Assembly (NCBI RefSeq): GCF_023856365.1
Contig: NC_064544.1
Span: forward strand, 25,458,399 to 25,522,398
DNA from: Brienomyrus brachyistius
Taxonomy: Eukaryota; Chordata; Actinopteri; Osteoglossiformes; Mormyridae
Direction of reading: 5' to 3'
Length of the DNA: 64,000 nt
Shown: positions 33,746-44,775 of the stretch, one piece after another
How positions within the stretch are numbered: the stretch's first letter is position 1
How the letters are laid out: every line of letters begins with the position of its first letter
Notes under the pieces: generated by a model
Told to the model about the DNA's origin: nothing
The model's database searches: none
Seen by the model: only the letters and a program-made list of their open reading frames with translations
Program-made: the position numbers and the translations under genes

Positions 33746-33897
33746 ATAAGTACATCTGTGTCAAAACTTTCATTCTATTGAGGGTTTTTTTTTGAAGAAT
33801 GCAGTTTATTGACATTTTCAAGTAAAGGAACTAAAACAGATGAATTGTCCAGTTGAATAGTGTCAAAAAGTTATCAAAATAAAATGCAATCAATGTA

Positions 33898-33978
33898 GTT
33901 CCAGCTCGAACCACAAGATGTCCTCAGAGAGACAGTAAATGCAGGCAGCAGAGGGACACAAACATCACAGTGATGACT
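33898..33978. repeat. Inter-V homology block, copy 2
   Basis: Counterpart of 29765-29845; shares AATGCAGGCAGCAGAGGGAC. Confidence 0.7.
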
Positions 33979-34117
33979 GGTTTCCGATTGGCTGGATTTC
34001 CTCTCTTTTCTGTGATGTTATTAGCAGAAGTGTGCTATCAATCGGCATTCCTTATTGACAGTCTATACAAATCTCTAATTTTTTTAACGTTTAAATTTTA
34101 TATGGCAATAAGTTGCT

Positions 34118-34397
34118 ATATGTGTGGTGTGGTGATTAGTGCTGTTGCCTCACAGCAAGAAGGTCCTGGCTTCGGTCCCTGATCATTTCTGTGTTCAGTT
34201 TGCACGCTCTCCCTGTTTTTGTCGGGGGCTTCAGTCTCTTCCCGCAGGGCAGGTTGATTGGTGAGTCTACATTGGCCCTGTAGTTGTGAGTGAGTGTGCC
34301 CTACGGTGTGTTGGTGACTGCCCAGGGTCGGTTCCCAGATAGGCTCCGGTCCCCCCCGCGACCTCAGTTGGGATTGTTTCAGAAAACAGACGGATGG
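34118..34397 (+). mobile_element. tRNA-derived SINE
   Basis: GTGGTGTGGTGATTAGTGCT (A-box) and AAGGTCCTGGCTTCGGTCCC (B-box); ends in GGTCCCCCCCGCGACCTCAG, a form related to the 31.8-32.2 kb copy. Confidence 0.8.
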
Positions 34398-34734
34398 AAG
34401 TTGTATCGTTTTTGATGCACGCAGCCCCTGGTTGCTGCAAAAGGTTATTATGCTTATTATTGGTTTTGCCTACATATGTATAAATATTTATTATTAGTTT
34501 GATTACATCACTGGAAGCGAGTGGTAAGACAAATAGCTAATTAGTCCATGTAGGAGCGCACATGATTGTGTCTGTCTGTAGGGTTGTCTCAGACAGGCTA
34601 AGTGGGTAGGGGGCCCTTATTGTACTGATGCTTGGGGGCCTGTAGAGGTCTTCATCCAGCCATGAGGCTGCCCATATGATAGATCTTACCAGGGTTTAGA
34701 CAGGATTCCTGGGGGAAATTTAATGATCAGCTAT

Positions 34735-34870
34735 CAACTGCATGTCTTTGGACACTAGAGTACCCAGTGGAAACCTTCATACCAAATGAGAACATGCAGA
34801 CTCCACACAGGAAGAGCAGAGGTGGGATTCTAATGTCTAGCATAGGAGGTTTGTGGCAGAAGTGCAACCC
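34735..34870 (-). mobile_element. SINE fragment
   Basis: Same family as the copies at 31.8 and 34.1 kb: AACATGCAGACTCCACACAG and GTACCCAGTGGAAACC. Diverged. Confidence 0.6.
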
Positions 34871-35031
34871 ACTGAGGCAGAGAGATAATTTTTGTTAATT
34901 CCTGTTATGAAGATTTTTTACATCTCATGCTTTATACATACATCTCGTATAAAATAGACATTGAGTTCCCGTGCTGCCCTGACTCTGCCACCTACCTTCA
35001 GTATATCTGCCCCCCCAGTGAGGAGGAGTTC

Positions 35032-35039
35032 ATGCAAAT
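35032..35039 (+). promoter_or_regulatory. IGHV promoter octamer
   Basis: Exact ATGCAAAT, 67 bp before the V-c start codon, the position and orientation of the Oct-binding element of Ig V promoters. Confidence 0.85.
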
Positions 35040-35105
35040 CTTGACAACTTCATCATATATTTATCTCTCTGCACTGAGCAGTGACTGGATCTGAATCTGT
35101 CAGTC

Positions 35106-35527
35106 ATGGCATCTTTAAGGTGGTTCCCCGTTGTTCTGATGGTTATATACTTAACAGGTAAATATTCAGTAACAGGTTTATATTTCAGTGATAGATGTCA
35201 GTAATTCTCATTTCTTGCTTTTCTCTGTTTCTCTAGGTGTTGATACACAGACTCTGACTGAGTCTGAACCAGCAGTTAAAAAGCCGGGAGAATCACATAA
35301 ACTGACATGTACAGCCTCTGGATTCACATTCAGTAACTATCGTATGAACTGGGTCAGACAGGCTCCTGGGAAGGGACTGGAGTGGATCGCGTACATCCAC
35401 ATGGGCAGTAGCTACATATACTATGCCCAGTCTGTTCAGGGCAGATTCACCATCTCCAGAGACGACAGCAAGAACCAGCTGTATTTACAGATGAACAGCC
35501 TGAAAGCTGAAGACTGTGCCAGAGAGT
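35106..35527 (+). pseudogene. Immunoglobulin heavy-chain variable segment with a 5-codon deletion (V-c)
   Basis: Leader exon 35106-35157 (MASLRWFPVVLMVIYLT), GT at 35158, acceptor AG at 35235-35236, V exon 35237-35527. FR1 [16 protein letters not shown], first Cys in [11 protein letters not shown]1 FTFSNYR; FR2 [18 protein letters not shown]3 [20 protein letters not shown]. The V-b order '[11 protein letters not shown]' is here 'AEDCAR': 15 nt are missing at 35514/35515, deleting the TAVYY equivalent while keeping frame and second Cys. Octamer, leader, splice sites and recombination signal are all intact, so it could still rearrange. Loss of the F-strand tyrosines should impair folding, so I class it as a pseudogene; a variant functional V cannot be excluded. 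Confidence 0.88.
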
Positions 35528-35565
35528 CACAGTGATGGGGGCTGTGGGGAAGCCGTACAAATACT
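35528..35565 (+). promoter_or_regulatory. V-c recombination signal sequence, 22-bp spacer
   Basis: CACAGTG (35528-35534), 22-bp spacer identical to that of V-b, nonamer ACAAATACT (35557-35565). Confidence 0.88.
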
Positions 35566-36036
35566 ACTTCCTCATGGAGAATAAGGATGTCATATTATTA
35601 TTTATTTTGTTGGATCCTTTAATTTTTAAAATATTTGGAAAAGTACATTATAACATACAAGACATGTTCCATTAGCAGAGATAATATCCACAAAAATGGA
35701 CCATTTTAAAGCCTCTGAATAGAGGCAGGACATTCAGCCATGTTTGTTTTGTGAAGTCAAACCTCTTTTATTGTTTTATAATAAAAGGCAATAATGAATA
35801 AAACAATATTTTAAATGTCAAAAAAGAGTAAATGTCCTTAAAGATGATGTCTAATCACCCAAAGGTAACGTTAGACACTAAAAGCTGGTGACAGAGAGAG
35901 AACTCACTCCGTGTGCAATTTACACTTTTAATCCAGTATAAAGCTCACAGCCGACCTGCAGCAGCTATGACCCACATACAGTAATCACTAGCTAACTGGG
36001 AGCATAACAAGGACCCTCCTTACGACAGACAGCTGA
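35566..36036. other. V-c downstream spacer
   Basis: No gene or repeat recognised apart from the first bases still matching the V-b flank. Confidence 0.5.
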
Positions 36037-36250
36037 CCAGTACCTGTCCCGTCCAGACTGCGCCCCTGAACACTCTGCGGACCGGGTCCAGTACCTGTCC
36101 CGTCCAGACTGCGCCCCTGAACACTCTGCGGACCGGGTCCAGTACCTGTCCCGTCCAGACTGCGCCCCTGAACACTCTGCGGACCGGGTCCAGTACCTGT
36201 CCCGTCCAGACTGCGCCCCTGAACACTCTGCGGACCGGGTCCAGTACCTG
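36037..36250. repeat. 51-bp minisatellite, 4 units plus 10 bp
   Basis: Units start at 36037, 36088, 36139, 36190 and 36241 (CCAGTACCTGTCCCGTCCAG...), essentially identical. 51 is a multiple of 3, so the minus strand stays open and reads a 17-residue SVQGRSLDGTGTGPGPQ repeat within a 117-codon ORF (35988-36341). No other evidence that it is a protein. Confidence 0.95.
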
Positions 36251-37816
36251 CAGCTACATCAGCAGTTCGCGACACCAGCGATTCTACGAGGTTCCGCAGA
36301 CAGTCTGTGACTCCTTGTGTTAATCCATTCATATACATCATTTTATTTTTGCTATCCGGTGTGTCTGATCTGAACTATCAGGGACGGTGTTAGATAGGGG
36401 GAGATTAATGGTAACATTACAATTGGATGGTATCATTGGAAAAATCTTTCATTGGCTTGGCTCAAAAAGATACAAAAATGTAATGAAAAAAATAGTGAGA
36501 CTAATGAGTACATACAACAGTAAAAGTATGAGCCCAGGAGTTACTTGTACCTTCATTATATCTAAATGCAAATTAAACATAATTAAATGGGTCTGCTCAA
36601 TAAAAGCTGGTGCTCCACCTTCTGGGCATTGGAAGGTACTACTCCCCCCATGGGCGCATCTACTCCGTATTTTACGGCTCAACAAAAGACTAAAGGCATT
36701 TCGTGATTCAGCAAAAGATGAAATACACTTTGAGGTGCCTTTCCGGAGTCAGCAAAAATGAAACATTCCTTTGGATTTCAGTGCACGAAGGAAAGTTAAG
36801 TCTTTATGCTTTATGCTTCGTGGACAAAATGCAGTCAGGCATTGACACCTGGCGCATGACATTGTAATGTGAAAAAACACTTGATTAGCTGAATTCTGTC
36901 CATTATATGGTCTCTGTGAGCATCTGAAGTCCTTAGAGATGCTATGAATTTATAGTAAATAATCTACATAGATTGTTAACATGTACAAACAAGATAAATA
37001 ACTTGTACATGCAAGATTTAAAAAAATCACCTTATGTGACTCCATAAATACACATTCTGAAATGAAATATATATTTTTTGAAGGTAAAATAGCATCTAAA
37101 AATCTGGGAAATATGCAAAGACAAACATAGTATACGTAACAGAAAAATGTGAGATACTTTATTTGATAATGAAATTTGCAAAGTATTCCATTATAAATTA
37201 CTTGTAAAAAGAATAAAAAATTCTTACAAACAGAAATAATTGCCTTTCTCTCCACTCAACAGCAAGATTTCATGAAAATCCTGAGATAAGCGACTGGAAG
37301 ATGAATGGACGGATTTCTTGAAAAATGTTTCTCAATTTTGTAGTTTTTCCCCATATGGGGGCAGCAGAGCTCCTTACAGAGGCAAGGATGACCATCTGCA
37401 TTTATGAAGAGGCTCCTTCTACCCCCCAGGGAGGTAAACAAATACTGAAAATACTGTTTTGTCCTGTGAAACGGCCTCGGGACAGTGTGAAAGGCTGCTG
37501 ACGGCATCAGCTTTTCATATTCACAGCAGGAGGGAAGAGTTAAAAAACCACACATGAGTGTGAGAGTGAAATCTGAGCTCCAGCATGCAGGGGGAATACT
37601 GGCCATTGTTTTGTGTGTTTGGGTGTTGGGTAACTAACAAGTTTATCAACTTGCCCATAATGTGTATAACAGAGTGAGGTGACCAGGTTGATTGTTTTCG
37701 TTGAATCCCATTGGCTAATGGAGGTGGAGCTCACAGCACCTTGACCAATCACGAATGCTTGTGAGAACTTGCCCTTTCTCTCACATACAATATATGCACA
37801 TAGATATCTTACTGTG
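36251..37816. other. No recognised gene
   Basis: AT-rich sequence; a 124-codon ORF at 36387-36761 and several shorter ones lack recognisable motifs or splice context. Nothing further supported. Confidence 0.45.
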
Positions 37817-39420
37817 CAGTGGCGGACTGGGACAATAATTCAGGCCGGGAATTTGACTCCACTCCCAGGCCACCTCTGCTGCTGCAGTCACTTACCAATA
37901 ACTTTCACTACATCAATCACACGTTCCAAGACCTGCCTTCTCTTTCTAACCTGGTCTCAATGGACGGTCATTTGCTTATCAGTCAGAAGGGTATGGATAT
38001 CTGCTTTGTTGACTCTAAGAAAAAAGGCTTCAGCACTTTCTCTATGGATACTGCTTCTCTCATGTTCCTGTACTCTCTGATGGGTATGTTTCCAGGCCTG
38101 CATACCTCCTTTGACAAATGCACTGTCACTGCCTAAAGGTTTTGCAAATGCAAGACATACTGAGCAGAATAGGGAGTGATTACGTTCATTGTATGTCAGC
38201 CATTTTCTGTTTGTGCCATCTTTTGAATGTAATACATCAGGAATGGCTCTTTCAGATGTTTGAATTGGGTGATACTTAAAAAAATCTAAATCCTTAGACT
38301 GTGGATGGGCAAAATAATCAAAAGAGATATCAAGGCTTTCACTGTCTCCTTCACCTTTCCCTGAATCATTCTCTCTCTCACTCTGCACATCTAGTTGCTC
38401 TGCAATATGAAATAAGCGGGTTCAATAATCTGTATTTATAATTGTGCAGCCATCAGTTGTATGTCCCCAAAATCACAGTCTACTACTGATCTTATAAATC
38501 ATAAAAAGCACATGTTGTTTAAAAAGTATAGCCTGCTGCCTGCATGTTTAGTTTTGCTTATCTTAAACTTTGCCTGAAGGTTCCTGCTCTGACTCAAACG
38601 CTGAACTGTCCACCACCTCTAGCTCAACAGCAGGAGCATTTGCAGCACTAGTGCTACTGACGCTTCCTTCGTCACCTTTTCAAAATAAATAAATAAACAA
38701 ACAAACATTGTAGGCTACATATTGTAGACTAGAAATGAAAAATCAAAATAACTAATACTGTATTCTTTTCCATACCATCTACTTGATTTATTTATTATTT
38801 AAAACAATTTGACCCACTAACACTATTCTGTCTACTTTTTATTCATTTTTATTTATTATATAAAAAATATGCTACATGTAGACGAAACGAAACTTGACAC
38901 AGCACAGCAGCACTTACATATTGTTGCTCGTTTGTTGGTTTAATTTTATCTATTGTGATTATCTAAGTGATTTGGATGAAAGTGTTCGTCTGCCAAATTA
39001 TTATAAATATAATGTAAATGTAATCTTGACCAAATTGTTCCCTTACTGGCGAACATGGCTGGGATTTTGCAGCAGCTTGCTGCGTCTGCGGCCAGTGCTT
39101 TTTTCATTTTTATACGCTCCCTCTCTGCTCCTCCTCTGCGTTTACGCTCCATTTTTTGAACGATTTAGTCAGATTTACCCTGTCTCTGGATATAGCCAGA
39201 TATTAGGCAGTGCGTCGCTGACGTTGGGTCATGTGGGAGTGTAATTTTCCCTCCGCCATTGCCTGATTCGTAGATTGAGAGATCCGTCAATTAATTCGTA
39301 GTTGCACACCAGCCTATCACATGCCAGGCTGATCGTCTGCACAGCTGCAGCCGGCAGGCCAGAACGACCGTCAGGCCACCGGGAAATGTCCCGGTGCTCC
39401 CGATGGCCAGTCCGCCCCTG
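37817..39420 (-). mobile_element. Internally deleted hAT transposon (1.6 kb)
   Basis: Starts CAGTGGCGGACTGG and ends CCAGTCCGCCCCTG. Perfect 8-bp target duplication TTACTGTG at 37809-37816 and 39421-39428. Carries only the N-terminal part of a hAT-type transposase on the minus strand. Confidence 0.93.
37957..38695 (-). pseudogene. hAT transposase N-terminus (TTF/ZMYM1-like zinc finger)
   Basis: An upstream acidic exon near 38570-38690 (SVSSTSAANAPAVELEVVDS) precedes the main exon (38388-37957). That reads LDFFKYHPIQTSERAIPD, then RKWLTYNERNHSLFCSVCLAF with FCSVC...W..HTQRVQEHERSSIHRES, the TTF-type zinc finger seen in ZMYM1-like hAT transposases. A TGA at 37957 interrupts it; the frame continues with DQVRKRRQVLERVIDVVKVI and ends at the terminal repeat. 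The RNase-H and dimerisation parts are missing. Confidence 0.8.
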
Positions 39421-39428
39421 TTACTGTG

Positions 39429-40296
39429 TCTCTCAAACAACAATAAAAAGAAATCACATTATAAACATTTCTAGCCAAGACTTTTGAGCTCTGAAGCTTA
39501 TAGACATAGGGGCTGGCTACACAAAGGTGAATGAAACATTCAAAGAATTGTATAAGGTTTGATTACTAAAGTGTTACAACTTTGAAGTGACTTTGGAGTC
39601 ACCGCCCCTTTGCATACTGTCAATGGCCCATCAGTCTGGAATGTCTGTCACTGCTCCGCACACTAATCAGTTTGGAAAGGCAGTGTGAATTTTACAGTTT
39701 TTTTCAAATGCTAAGACAGATACTGCAATACTGAAGTTGCTTTCTCAAAACTTTTCATACAGTCACCACAACATTAGCTTACGTGGGCTAAACTGTTAAG
39801 CATGTTGCTTTGCTTTCATACAAAATGCAATCAATAACTAAATTCTTCAAAATTTATTCTTCAATTAATTTATCAGAGGCCATTTTGGATATAAGTACAT
39901 ACTGACCCTAAAACTGCTAGTAAAACAGTCAAAACTGAAATATATAATTTTACTAAATTACTATCAAGACCCTTTCTAAAATAGATTGTAGAAAACACAT
40001 AAAATAAACAAATTATGTTAATTGACACAAGATCAAACAATGAATGCTGTATGCCAAGATATTTCTCCAGAGCAATGCCAAGGATGGATCATGTATGTGA
40101 AGAGACAGAGTAGAATCTATGGTACTGTCTTAGCAATTAAAAAAAAACTGTAAGAAAACACACAATACCAGCCTTTTCACAGTTTATAACATGCAACAGA
40201 TTAAACATTGAAGTATAAAATGTGCAATCACATTATATTACAGGAATAATACAATATAATAAATGAATATTAGAACAACATATTAGTTAGCTATTA
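39429..40296. other. No recognised gene
   Basis: AT-rich intergenic sequence; no motif found. Confidence 0.5.
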
Positions 40297-40380
40297 GTTG
40301 CTGAGCTATTACAGTTCTCCTCAGATGAGCTTGATGGGCTGAATGGCCTCCTCTCGTTTATAAATTTCTTATGTTTTTAT
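40297..40380 (+). mobile_element. CR1 3' end fragment, diverged
   Basis: GAGCTATTACAGTTCTCCTC, GATGGGCTGAATGGCCTCCT and TTCTTATGTTTTTAT match the CR1 3' terminus. Confidence 0.75.
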
Positions 40381-40814
40381 ATAAATTGTCACTCCTGATC
40401 AGGATGCCAAGCTTCAAAACAGTTGTGGGTTTTGCTGAAAAGCCAGGTCTGTGCCTGGAACCCAACTAGTTTAAATGAACTAGAAATTCTGCAAAGAAGA
40501 GTGGTCAAATATTCAGCCAGAATTATGCCAGAGGCTTGCTAATAGCTACCAAAAGATTCTGGTTGATACCTGTTGTATGTAAACTTGTGACCACAACTAA
40601 AATGTGTTTTTGTAAAGAAAGCGCCATCTCATGGTAACACCCTGCAAGTGAATAAATGGGCGGGTTTAGATGAGAATTTAGGCACACCCCCAGAAGGAGG
40701 GGGGTCAGTCCCTTTGGCTGGCTTTTGGCAGGCAACCGACAGGCAGCCGGCACTTAGTCACTTGATTTCTTCAATGCCTAAACGTCTTTTAAGTGTTGTT
40801 AAAAGACAGGGGAA

Positions 40815-41055
40815 CTGTACAAAGTGGTAAATGCTGTACTGTCCCAACTTTTTTTGAAATGTGTTGCAAGCCTGAATGGCAAGAATGGATGTTTATTTAC
40901 AAATCAGATGATGTTGACCAAAAAATACATGAATTATCTTGTGTTCATACTGTCTGCAATGAAATAAAAGTTAAGGGACATTTGTGAATTACTGCTTTAT
41001 TTTTTTATTCACATTTTCCACCCTGTCCCAACTTTTTCTGATTTGGGGTTGTAAG
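40815..41055 (+). mobile_element. Mariner-like element terminal fragment
   Basis: CTGTCCCAACTTTTTTTGAA near the start and CCCTGTCCCAACTTTTTCTG, ATTTGGGGTTGTA at the end. The reverse complement TACAACCCCAAATCAG resembles a Tc1/mariner terminal repeat. No coding part. Confidence 0.5.
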
Positions 41056-41705
41056 AAAATACAAGAATGTAAATTCCATGATCCATATGTATCTCATAAA
41101 TGCCTTCCCAACTATGGATTTGGATACTTTATGCTGATGTTTCATTCGTGAATATAAAAATTATACTATTTGAAACCAATATTCTTTTTGTCATTCCCAT
41201 TTAAATGAACAACCAAGATTTTAAAATATATATCTAGAAAGAAAGTGTATTAAAACATGTTAAAACACGAGGAATTTACAAAATACAGGAACCTGAATGG
41301 TTGAACAAGGAATTGCAACTCTACAAACAAGTACTTAAGAACATGTACCACATCACTTCCCCAGATTTAAATCTTTGCACCAGCCCATCTCAGGTAGAGA
41401 CAAATTTAGGTTCATGAAACCATTCCAAGACTAGGATTACACAATTTTGAGAAAACTAGATTGAAGCTAGTATTTTCAAGACTATAGGAATTTAACTGCA
41501 CTGGCCCAAATCACATCACGAAACCCTGTTCTATTCAAACACACTGTCCATGAACTATTCCTTCAAAAGTCTTTGAGAAAGTCTGAATATATACACACTA
41601 CAACGATCTTCACACCGTACCAGTCCTTCAGGAGCACCCCTCTCCCTTCCTGGGCGATACTGGCTACCACAAAGGCCATGGCATGGAGAAAAAGACCTAA
41701 AACAT
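41056..41705. other. Flank of the nested region, no firm gene
   Basis: A 61-codon minus-strand ORF (41563-41748) reads through the insertion junction (HAMAFVVASIAQEGRGVLLK) and looks non-random, but no family or splice context was recognised. Confidence 0.35.
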
Positions 41706-41865
41706 CGAGAAGGGTCCAGCTGCAGACGACTGTAGAGTGGAGCTCCACAGGAAATATGTCAGCTCCACAGGAAACACGTGATCTTTAATAACGCAAAGTG
41801 GGGCTAATCTTTACGACGTAAAGTGGAGCTCCACAGGAAACACGCGATCTCCACTCTGTTACAGT
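41706..41865. repeat. Left terminal inverted repeat of the outer transposon
   Basis: Contains two internal copies of AGTGGAGCTCCACAGGAAA; partner at 61797-61956. Confidence 0.85.
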
Positions 41866-41944
41866 AGAACGTCAGTTGTAAAATTCTGGCGAATAAACAC
41901 ATGTTTTTGTTCATTATAGAAAAGTTTATATATGTGTATATGTA

Positions 41945-42245
41945 TGTCAAGATCGGTGGTTGCGATCGTAGGTGAAGCGGGTGATCGCACGGGCAGGCGA
42001 GAGGGCAGGAAGCAGGCAGGCAGGCGGAATACGGGGAAAAACGGGGATTTATTGACGGGCAGGACCAAAGGGGGCAAAACGCAGGCACATCAACAAACAT
42101 CAGTAACATCAATGACGGACAATGAACTAAGGCAAGACATGGACTGAAATAGACAGGACTGGGCGAATATAATCGGACACAGCTGGGCAAGATCAGGGAA
42201 GCATAACCAGGGGGCGTGGCACACACGAGGATCGGACGAGCCAGG
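41945..42245 (-). mobile_element. Solo LTR related to the 11.7-kb LTR family
   Basis: Minus strand shares with the 286-bp LTRs, in order: CTCGTGTGTGCCACGCCCCC, TGTCCGTCATTGATGTTACT-like, an AATAAA followed by a C-rich stretch, CCGC...GCGATC and a GATCTTGACA end. Start base pairs merge with a (TA)n run; no internal region. Confidence 0.7.
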
Positions 42246-42307
42246 CGTATATATACATATAAAGTCATAAGATATCTTAAGTGTTATAAACATACACATA
42301 TATATAG

Positions 42308-42313
42308 AAAATA

Positions 42314-42352
<39 letters not shown>
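42308..42352. repeat. (TA)n(CA)n microsatellite
   Basis: TATATATATA run followed by CACACACACA. Confidence 0.9.
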
Positions 42353-44481
42353 TACATACACTAGTTGTATAAATGATGATCGACATGTAATAATTATATT
42401 TAATAAACTGTTAAATTTATTTAGAAGGCAACAACAAACAGGATGAAATAAAAAAATTATAATCAACACACTCATGTGCCAGTAATTTAATCATTCTTAT
42501 AACAGACAGCATTAACCCGAAGGCCCCGCTGGTCAACACAGGCCTGTAAAAATAATTCCATGTCCTCTTGGACCTGAAAACCAAAGAGGAATGGCTCCTT
42601 GGATTCTATGTTGTCTCCATCCAGCACATCCCTTCTGCTGGTTTCTGTCAGAAGCATAGGAAGAAACATTATAACACTTTTTCAGAAGTAAAACAATTTA
42701 CTGCTAAAAGTAAGGTTTAAAGTGTGCACTGACCAGGCTAAGTTCCACAGATTTGCGCTTTCTTAGTCTGAATACAGGTGCATGTTCACCTCTCAGCACA
42801 GCCTCTGATTCCTTTGTCCAGTGTGCAAATACCTTCCCATAACTTATAATGGAGAAATACTGATATTAATAATGTGTCTTTAATTTCATTTTTCAGTCAA
42901 ACTTAACAGATACACACACACACACACTGACCTTCGGAGATCGAAGTTTTCCATTAGCAGCAGGCACCACCATTTCCGCAATTTCGGCATGTCTAACTAT
43001 TAAAAATCAATTTAGTGTCATTTAGTGACTTCTTTGCACACATACTTTATTGCTCTCTAAAAAGAGCTACTTACTATGGTGTAATAAAAGGGAGCATCCA
43101 GCACCACATATAAAGCAGACTGTCAATTAAAAAATAAATGTCAATGTTCATGACTTATTCTCAAAAGCATCTTGACAGTCCAAAAATATCTGAATGACGA
43201 ATCTTACCATCAACATGTAGATGCCACAGTCAACCTCAAAGTCTTGTCTTGGCTTGGAAACCCCTTTATTGTCACAAAGGGATAAAACACTCTTTAATCA
43301 CATTTCATCAATATACCTGTATTAGAAAATCTCTATATAATCACACACATGATCACATACCTCCAACTCAAAGCCATTCATTTCAGACCACTCCCCTGGA
43401 CTGATATTCTCTGCAAGCTTCCTGTTATTTTAAGATATAACATACAGAAATTACTGCTAGTACAAATAAAGTATTAATTGTTAACAACTGTTAACTGTTA
43501 ATGCTGCAGCAGCATGCTCTTTATAAACAGGCTTAAAAACACAGCCTGTACACAATTAGCAAAATGTGAAAGGGTCAGTCCGTGCCAAATCAACTCAAAT
43601 CAAAATTGACCTCGAGTGACACATATTGGTGGCCACCAAATCATGTCCTTTTCTTAGCACATCATGAGTCGAGAAAGAACATTTCTTTTATACCTGGCTT
43701 CATCACCTAAGAGACAGTTACTCAAGGTGTTAAGCAATGCCATTGCAATAACAGTCAGTCAATGATTCACAGTAGTTGCCCATGGCTTAAAATGCGTAAA
43801 TTAAAGCTGTACCAAGATGTAACTGACACAATTACAATAAAATCTTAAAATCCTAACATCCTCAGACTTTTGGGCTTTTATTCGGTTAAGTGTATTGTAT
43901 GGTATTGATGTGCTCCTACATACACCCTGGACCCTGGGCATCCTGGGATTGCTGCGAGAGATTGCTGGGATACTGTGAGAGAGTGGTGTTGAGCTGCAGC
44001 GATTGTTTTGGGATTGTTTGTGATTGTTTTTGGGGTGTTTGGAACGTATTTTCTGAGTGTTTGTGTGCTTTAATTGTTTAGTGGGTGGCTGTGTTATTTC
44101 TATTTATTGTTCTTATTTTGGTCGGCGTGAGTGCTTGTCTGTCCTGTCTGTTTATTAACAGCGCGATTGTTACGGGCAGTGAGCTGCGTTTTCTGTTCGC
44201 GTTTAACTCCGTAAAAAACACCGGCGGGGCGAAATAGCTAATAATATCTAACGTCGGTAATGTTACTCAGCGCCAGAAAAGGACAGTTGCTCCTGAGCTT
44301 TGCTCGGTCGCCAGTCGGGGCCGGGAGGACATTTTCCACTTTTTTCCCCGCTCCGGCAGTCCCCTGCTGTGAGGGGGTTTTTGTGGTTTTTCGACCTCCC
44401 AAGAGCAACTTCGATTTCGTTTTGTTTTTAGTTCATACTTGGTTCAGGCAGAAGTTCTTTTGGTAAGTAGTAGTAAATTTA

Positions 44482-44492
44482 TCGGATTTAAA
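44482..44492. repeat. Target duplication of the L1 insertion, left copy
   Basis: TCGGATTTAAA, repeated at 56821-56831. Confidence 0.85.
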
Positions 44493-44775
44493 TTTTTTTT
44501 TTTTTTTTTTTGTGACCAAATTTTTATTAGAGATTTTTATAACAAAGAACAAAATGGAACAAAACAGAACATACTCCACCCCCACCCCACCCCCAATACA
44601 CCCTGAGACAGCAGTTCAATTTAAAGAAACAGAAAACCAACAAAGGTCACCAGCACACTCAGCCACGGAGAGCACAGCTAAAAACTGAGGATAAAAGAAA
44701 TAACACACTTATACCACTGAAAAATGTTAGAATTAGGAAAGTAAAAATCAAAACAAAAAAACAAGGAATATGGCC

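Noticed and set aside
41563..41748. Minus-strand ORF across the outer transposon junction as a host exon
   Set aside because: Partly inside the inverted repeat, no splice sites or family recognised; kept only as a note.
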